From Caryophanales bacterium UBA6769 (GTDB lineage Bacteria > Bacillota > Bacilli > Bacillales > UBA6769), in contig DKGN01000006.1 in assembly GCA_002453275.1 (NCBI GenBank), forward strand, positions 1-8,424: 8,424 nt of DNA, written 5' to 3'. The first letter of the stretch is position 1, and every line of letters starts with the position of its first letter. Positions 5,650 to 8,424 of the stretch are shown here, one piece after another. The notes below the pieces were generated by a model that saw only the letters and a list, made by a program, of their open reading frames with translations, made no database searches and was not told the DNA's origin. The position numbers and the translations under genes are program-made.

Positions 5650-6555
5650 TTATTCACGATGTTGAGTAAATTTCTCTTTTTTCGTCCAACCTTTAAGCTT
5701 ATTGATTTCTTCTTGGGATAATGGTTCTCTCATTGCTGCTTTGATATTCATTTTTAATTGGGCAAGCGAGCTTGCGCCTGGTATGACCGATGCAACGGAT
5801 GGCTCAGTTAAGGGAAATTGTAGAGCGACTTCCGTTATGGAGCGACTGTTGAATGTTTTTATTTTTTCATTCAAGTTTAACACGTCTGACTTTGAATAAT
5901 TTAGCACTCCGTCAGCAGGGGTTTTCTCGGCGGTCTCGGCGGTCAATGCTCCCTTTGCAAGTGGACCTCGAGCAATGACGCTAATCTCATTTTCTTGAAA
6001 AAGCGGTAGCAATTCTTCAGCTCTTCGATCTAATAAACTATAAGGAACCATGACGCTTACAATATTTGAAAGTGATATGTATTTTTTAATGACATTAGGT
6101 CGAATAGAGGATATCCCATAATGTCTTATTAAGCCTTCATTCTTCAATTCTTCGAACGCTTCAATTGTTTCTTCAATCGGATCCTCTATAGTTCCACCGT
6201 GCAATTGATATAAATCGATATACTCTGTTTTTAATCTTTTTAAGCTTTGTTTGACAGCTTCTTTTATATACGCTTTTGATGGATCCCATGTCCAACTAGT
6301 TTCACCATTTTCCCAGCGATTCCCACCTTTTGTCGCTAAAATAAAACGTTCACGATTTGACTTGATCGCATCTCCAATCCATTCTTCAATTTCACCAAAG
6401 GAATATAAATCGGCAGTATCAATGAAATTAATCCCATGTTCTAGAGCATACTGGATAATAGCTTTCGTGTCTGCTTTCGATTTGAATGACATCGTTCCTA
6501 ACCCTAACTCACTTGCATAAAGATCAGAGGGTCCGATTTTCCGCTTATTTATCAT
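5650..6555 (-). CDS. yqkF: Aldo-keto reductase, YqkF type
   Basis: A 301-residue NADPH-dependent aldo-keto reductase with an (alpha/beta)8 barrel, likely reducing aldehydes or ketones; its physiological substrate is unknown. The catalytic tetrad is complete: Asp46 and Tyr51 in FIDTADLY, Lys76 in ILATKGG, and His119 in IDLYQLHGG. The C-terminal cofactor region includes IARGPLAKGAL and SVIPGASSLAQLKMNIKAA, the latter matching the nucleotide-binding IPGA..-x-Q...N pattern. The length agrees with B. subtilis YqkF (about 306), and the position next to mciZ and nudF matches. ATG 6553-6555 follows AGGAGG (6564-6569) at 8-nt spacing. A promoter with an extended -10 and a large inverted repeat lie directly upstream. 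A 9-bp tandem duplication is found within the gene. Confidence 0.92.
   Translation of the reverse strand: MINKRKIGPSDLYASELGLGTMSFKSKADTKAIIQYALEHGINFIDTADLYSFGEIEEWIGDAIKSNRERFILATKGGNRWENGETSWTWDPSKAYIKEAVKQSLKRLKTEYIDLYQLHGGTIEDPIEETIEAFEELKNEGLIRHYGISSIRPNVIKKYISLSNIVSVMVPYSLLDRRAEELLPLFQENEISVIARGPLAKGALTAETAEKTPADGVLNYSKSDVLNLNEKIKTFNSRSITEVALQFPLTEPSVASVIPGASSLAQLKMNIKAAMREPLSQEEINKLKGWTKKEKFTQHRE
5925..5944. repeat. In-frame 9-bp tandem duplication inside yqkF
   Basis: TCTCGGCGG occurs twice head to tail (5925-5933, 5934-5942) followed by TC. Being a multiple of three it keeps the frame and gives the protein a repeated Thr-Ala-Glu (GALTAETAEKT). This lies in a surface loop region of the barrel, after the cofactor-binding segment, so it is probably neutral. 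Confidence 0.6.
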
Positions 6556-6570
6556 TTGTTATGCCTCCTA

Positions 6571-6591
6571 TCAAAGCAAGATTTGCTTTGA
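6571..6591. repeat. Perfect 9-bp inverted repeat, candidate operator of yqkF
   Basis: TCAAAGCAA-GAT-TTGCTTTGA is an exact inverted repeat with a 3-nt centre. It starts directly next to the yqkF ribosome binding site (6564-6569) and reaches the predicted transcription start near 6589. There is no T-run after it, so it is not a terminator. It looks like an operator for an unidentified repressor, or a leader hairpin beside the ribosome binding site. Confidence 0.55.
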
Positions 6592-6595
6592 ATCG

Positions 6596-6604
6596 AGTAT
6601 ATCA
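6596..6604 (-). promoter_or_regulatory. Extended -10 promoter element for yqkF
   Basis: On the minus strand TGATATACT combines an extended TGN motif with TATACT (one mismatch to TATAAT). The -35 region, inside the 3' end of mciZ, has only a weak match. Transcription would begin near 6589, within the inverted repeat, about 34 nt before the ATG. Confidence 0.45.
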
Positions 6605-6610
6605 GATTGT

Positions 6611-6745
6611 TTATTTTAAATTCGAATAAGATTGAATCCACTCTTCAATTGTATGAAACTTTTTCATATACTTTTTCAGCATATATTTTATTTCCCAAGC
6701 CTTACCAACAAACGTTATCCCATTTTCTTTAATATAAATTTTCAT
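6611..6745 (-). CDS. mciZ: MciZ, sporulation inhibitor of FtsZ ring assembly
   Basis: A 44-residue peptide that in B. subtilis binds FtsZ in the mother cell and blocks Z-ring formation during sporulation. The core here is ITFVGKAWEIKYMLKKY followed by a helix ending IEEWIQ. It matches the B. subtilis peptide as I remember it (VLVGKAWEI, then LK-x-Y and DWI), including the conserved Val-Gly-Lys-Ala-Trp-Glu-Ile. The C-terminus is about four residues longer than in B. subtilis. ATG 6743-6745 has AAGGAG (6753-6758) at 7-nt spacing, and the stop is TAA 6611-6613. The position between yqkF and nudF, on yqkF's strand, is as in B. subtilis. A sigma-E-like promoter precedes it, in keeping with the known mother-cell control of mciZ. 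Confidence 0.92.
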   Translation of the reverse strand: MKIYIKENGITFVGKAWEIKYMLKKYMKKFHTIEEWIQSYSNLK

Positions 6746-6773
6746 ATGTGCACTCCTTAGATTTCGACTATGT

Positions 6774-6779
6774 TAAAAT
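6774..6779 (+). promoter_or_regulatory. Possible sigma-A extended -10 for nudF
   Basis: TGTTAAAAT (6771-6779) gives an extended TGN plus TAAAAT -10. The -35 at the right distance is poor. It overlaps the -10 of the divergent mciZ promoter, so the two could exclude each other. Transcription would start near 6786, about 35 nt before the nudF ATG. Confidence 0.35.
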
Positions 6780-6805
6780 TTATGTATTCAGAGTGCCTAA
6801 TAGTA
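6777..6805 (-). promoter_or_regulatory. Candidate sigma-E promoter for mciZ
   Basis: On the minus strand, TACTATT (6799-6805) lies 14 nt before CATAAATT (6777-6784). Against the sigma-E consensus KMATATT and CATACAMT this is 6 of 7 and 6 of 8. The start would be near 6770, with a leader of about 25 nt containing the ribosome binding site. B. subtilis mciZ is sigma-E dependent, which supports the call. Confidence 0.55.
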
Positions 6806-6820
6806 CAAGGAGTGAATGTA

Positions 6821-7351
6821 ATGTTTCATTTAAAAGAAAAAACAATCGAAGTAGAAACGATATATGAAGGTAGAATCATCGATGTAACATTAGAAAAAGT
6901 ACGACTTCCAAACGGAAATGAAGGGATGCGGGAGGTAGTGCGTCATTCAGGTGCAGTTGCTGTAATCGCTCAAACAGACGAAGGGAAGTACGTATTTGTT
7001 AGGCAATTTCGCAAACCATTAGAGCGAACCATCGTAGAAATACCTGCAGGAAAGCTTGAAAAGGATGAAGAACCACTCGAAACAGCTAAGCGTGAATTAA
7101 AAGAAGAAACAGGTTATTCGTGTAACAACATTGAACATATTATTTCATTTTATACTTCACCAGGTTTCGCAGATGAAATTATTCATTTATATAAAGCGAC
7201 TGAACTAACGAAAGGAAAACAGCATATGGATGACGATGAATTTCTTGATGTCATCGAGCTGACACTTGAAGAAGCTCAACAACTAGTGAATAATCAAGAA
7301 ATCATCGATGCGAAAACGGCTTATGCTGTTCTATATTTACAATTACTATGA
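6821..7351 (+). CDS. nudF: ADP-ribose pyrophosphatase (Nudix hydrolase)
   Basis: This cytosolic Nudix enzyme hydrolyses ADP-ribose to AMP and ribose 5-phosphate. The 176-residue protein carries an intact Nudix box at 77-99 (G77, E84, R91-E92, E95-E96 and G98), preceded by RQFRKPLERTIVEIPAG (61-77). The box is followed by FYTSPGFADEIIHLY (110-124), whose Pro about 15 residues after the box is typical of ADP-ribose pyrophosphatases. It matches B. subtilis NudF (YqkG) nearly throughout. I chose ATG 6821 because AAGGAG (6807-6812) lies 8 nt ahead and the protein then begins MFHLKEKTIE like its homologues. An in-frame ATG at 6770 would add 17 unconserved residues with no ribosome binding site. The TGA stop overlaps the next gene's ATG. 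Confidence 0.94.
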   Translation: MFHLKEKTIEVETIYEGRIIDVTLEKVRLPNGNEGMREVVRHSGAVAVIAQTDEGKYVFVRQFRKPLERTIVEIPAGKLEKDEEPLETAKRELKEETGYSCNNIEHIISFYTSPGFADEIIHLYKATELTKGKQHMDDDEFLDVIELTLEEAQQLVNNQEIIDAKTAYAVLYLQLL

Positions 7352-8424
7352 AAGCGTACTTTGCTGATTTACACATCCACGTCGGACGAACATTGACAAA
7401 TAAACCGGTTAAGATAACTGGAGCGAAGTCGCTTACGATCGAAAATATTGTTTATACAGCTACACAAGTAAAGGGCTTGGATTTAATTGGTATCATTGAT
7501 TGTCATGTGCCAGAGATTATTCAAGAATTTGAAGATAAATTAGAGTTAGGTATTTGTGAGGAACTTGAGGATGGAGGCATCCGTTTTGATGGGCTCACTG
7601 TCTTATTAGGCTCTGAGCTTGAAATATATGATGAAAATTGCCATGGCCCCATTCATGTCTTAGTCTTTTTCCCAACGGTTAGTAAAATGAAATCGTTTAG
7701 CCAGTGGCTGACAAATCGGATGACAAATGTAAATTTAAGCTCTCAAAGAATTTATGAGTCTGCAAAATCACTACAAAAAATTGTGAAACAACTTGACGGT
7801 CTATTTATCCCAGCTCACGTGTTCACTCCATTTAAAAGCCTTTATGGAAAAGGAGTGTTAACGTCTTTAACTGAAGTCTTCGAGCCTAATCAAATCGACG
7901 CGATCGAACTTGGTTTAAGCTCAAATACAGAGATGGCAGACCAAATAAAGGAATTACATACTTATACGTATTTAACAAACTCAGATGCCCATTCATTAGC
8001 TAAAATTGCACGGGAATATCAACAGATTAGAATGCAACATCCATCATTTCGAGAGTTTCAGCTTGCGTTATTAAATGAAGAAGGCCGGTATATCCAACGT
8101 AATTATGGACTTGATCCGAAACTTGGAAAATATTATCGAACGACATGCCAAAAATGTTACAAACATCGAGAGAAAGATGAGAAAGCATGTACAAACTGTG
8201 GCAATGAAAGGTGGACAACAGGAGTTTATGAACGTTTACAACAATTAAAAACTTCGACAACGAAACAGAAACGTCCTCAATACATTGAGCAGGTACCGTT
8301 AGAATATTTTCCCGGCATTGGGCCAAAAACATTAGAACGTTTACGGGAATCCTTTCAGACCGAAATTCAAATATTAAATGAAGTGAAATATGAAGATTTA
8401 GCTCAAATCATTCCAGCTAAAACA
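7348..8424 (+). CDS. yqxK: Endonuclease Q-type PHP-domain DNA repair nuclease (YqxK), 3' end outside window
   Basis: A 359-residue partial protein of the endonuclease Q family. Such enzymes nick DNA 5' to deaminated bases (uracil, hypoxanthine, xanthine) and abasic sites. The N-terminal PHP metal-binding domain shows DLHIH (7-11), IDCH (50-53), Glu90 in LLGSELE, His103 in GPIHVLVFF, PAHVFTP (155-161) and NSDAH (211-215). A four-cysteine zinc finger follows (Cys267, Cys270, Cys281, Cys284), then a helix-hairpin-helix-like FPGIGPKTLERL (321-332). The order PHP, zinc finger, C-terminal tail fits EndoQ and B. subtilis YqxK. Older annotations call YqxK a helicase, but I see no helicase motif. The ATG overlaps the nudF stop (ATGA) and has no ribosome binding site of its own, so translation should depend on nudF. 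The frame is open to the window edge, close to the expected end for this family. Confidence 0.88.
   Translation, partial: MKAYFADLHIHVGRTLTNKPVKITGAKSLTIENIVYTATQVKGLDLIGIIDCHVPEIIQEFEDKLELGICEELEDGGIRFDGLTVLLGSELEIYDENCHGPIHVLVFFPTVSKMKSFSQWLTNRMTNVNLSSQRIYESAKSLQKIVKQLDGLFIPAHVFTPFKSLYGKGVLTSLTEVFEPNQIDAIELGLSSNTEMADQIKELHTYTYLTNSDAHSLAKIAREYQQIRMQHPSFREFQLALLNEEGRYIQRNYGLDPKLGKYYRTTCQKCYKHREKDEKACTNCGNERWTTGVYERLQQLKTSTTKQKRPQYIEQVPLEYFPGIGPKTLERLRESFQTEIQILNEVKYEDLAQIIPAKT

Noticed and set aside
6770..6820. ATG 6770 as the nudF start
   Set aside because: It adds 17 residues not seen in NudF homologues, has no ribosome binding site, and lies upstream of the predicted transcript start. ATG 6821 has a good site.
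8027..8332. Minus-strand frame of about 100 codons
   Set aside because: It is antisense to the endonuclease Q zinc-finger region, with no ribosome binding site and no family resemblance.
1..8424. Mobile element, prophage, CRISPR array or RNA gene
   Set aside because: No transposase or integrase motifs, terminal repeats, regularly spaced repeats, tRNA-like or riboswitch-like structure could be seen. The inverted repeats are terminators or short operator-like sites.

Overview
The window comes from a low-GC, endospore-forming Firmicute of the Bacillaceae (Bacillus sensu lato). Three things point there. The right half carries the gene order yqkF - mciZ - nudF - yqxK, as in Bacillus subtilis. Strong AAGGAGG-type ribosome binding sites sit before many genes, including GTG and TTG starts. 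The left half holds homologues of the B. subtilis yit (sulfolactate) genes. I recognised families by reading protein motifs and from memory; no database search was run.

Left region (1-3790): the tail of a probable metallo-beta-lactamase-fold hydrolase ends at 152 and is followed by a strong terminator. A minus-strand pair follows, an MFS transporter (YitG-like) and a small unknown protein read from a TTG start. Divergent from the transporter is a two-gene plus-strand operon: phosphosulfolactate synthase (ComA/YitD) overlapping by 19 bp a histidine-family phosphatase. A minus-strand YitT-family membrane protein (YitE-like) converges on it with overlapping stop codons. The synthase makes phosphosulfolactate from phosphoenolpyruvate and sulfite, and a phosphatase would then release 3-sulfolactate, a compound reported to be abundant in Bacillus spores. 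The coupled phosphatase is not of the usual ComB family, so it may be a non-orthologous replacement. Candidate sporulation promoters (sigma-G-like before the transporter, sigma-E-like before the YitT-family gene) fit a spore role but rest on motif matching only.

Middle region (3790-5645): a complete acetyl-CoA C-acetyltransferase (thiolase) starts at TTG behind a good sigma-A promoter. A 24-codon upstream ORF with a better ribosome binding site overlaps its start. A strong terminator follows, then a remnant of a polyhydroxybutyrate-depolymerase/feruloyl-esterase-type hydrolase that keeps only the C-terminal catalytic-His region, then a bidirectional terminator.

Right region (5650-8424): the minus strand has the aldo-keto reductase YqkF, preceded by a 9-bp perfect inverted repeat over its predicted transcription start, and a 44-codon mciZ, the sporulation inhibitor of FtsZ. 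Divergent from these, nudF (ADP-ribose pyrophosphatase) overlaps by ATGA an endonuclease Q-type PHP protein (YqxK) that runs off the window. No rRNA, tRNA, CRISPR array, insertion sequence or prophage gene was seen. The only stretch over 150 bp without a gene is 5093-5274, which holds a terminator and otherwise nothing recognisable.
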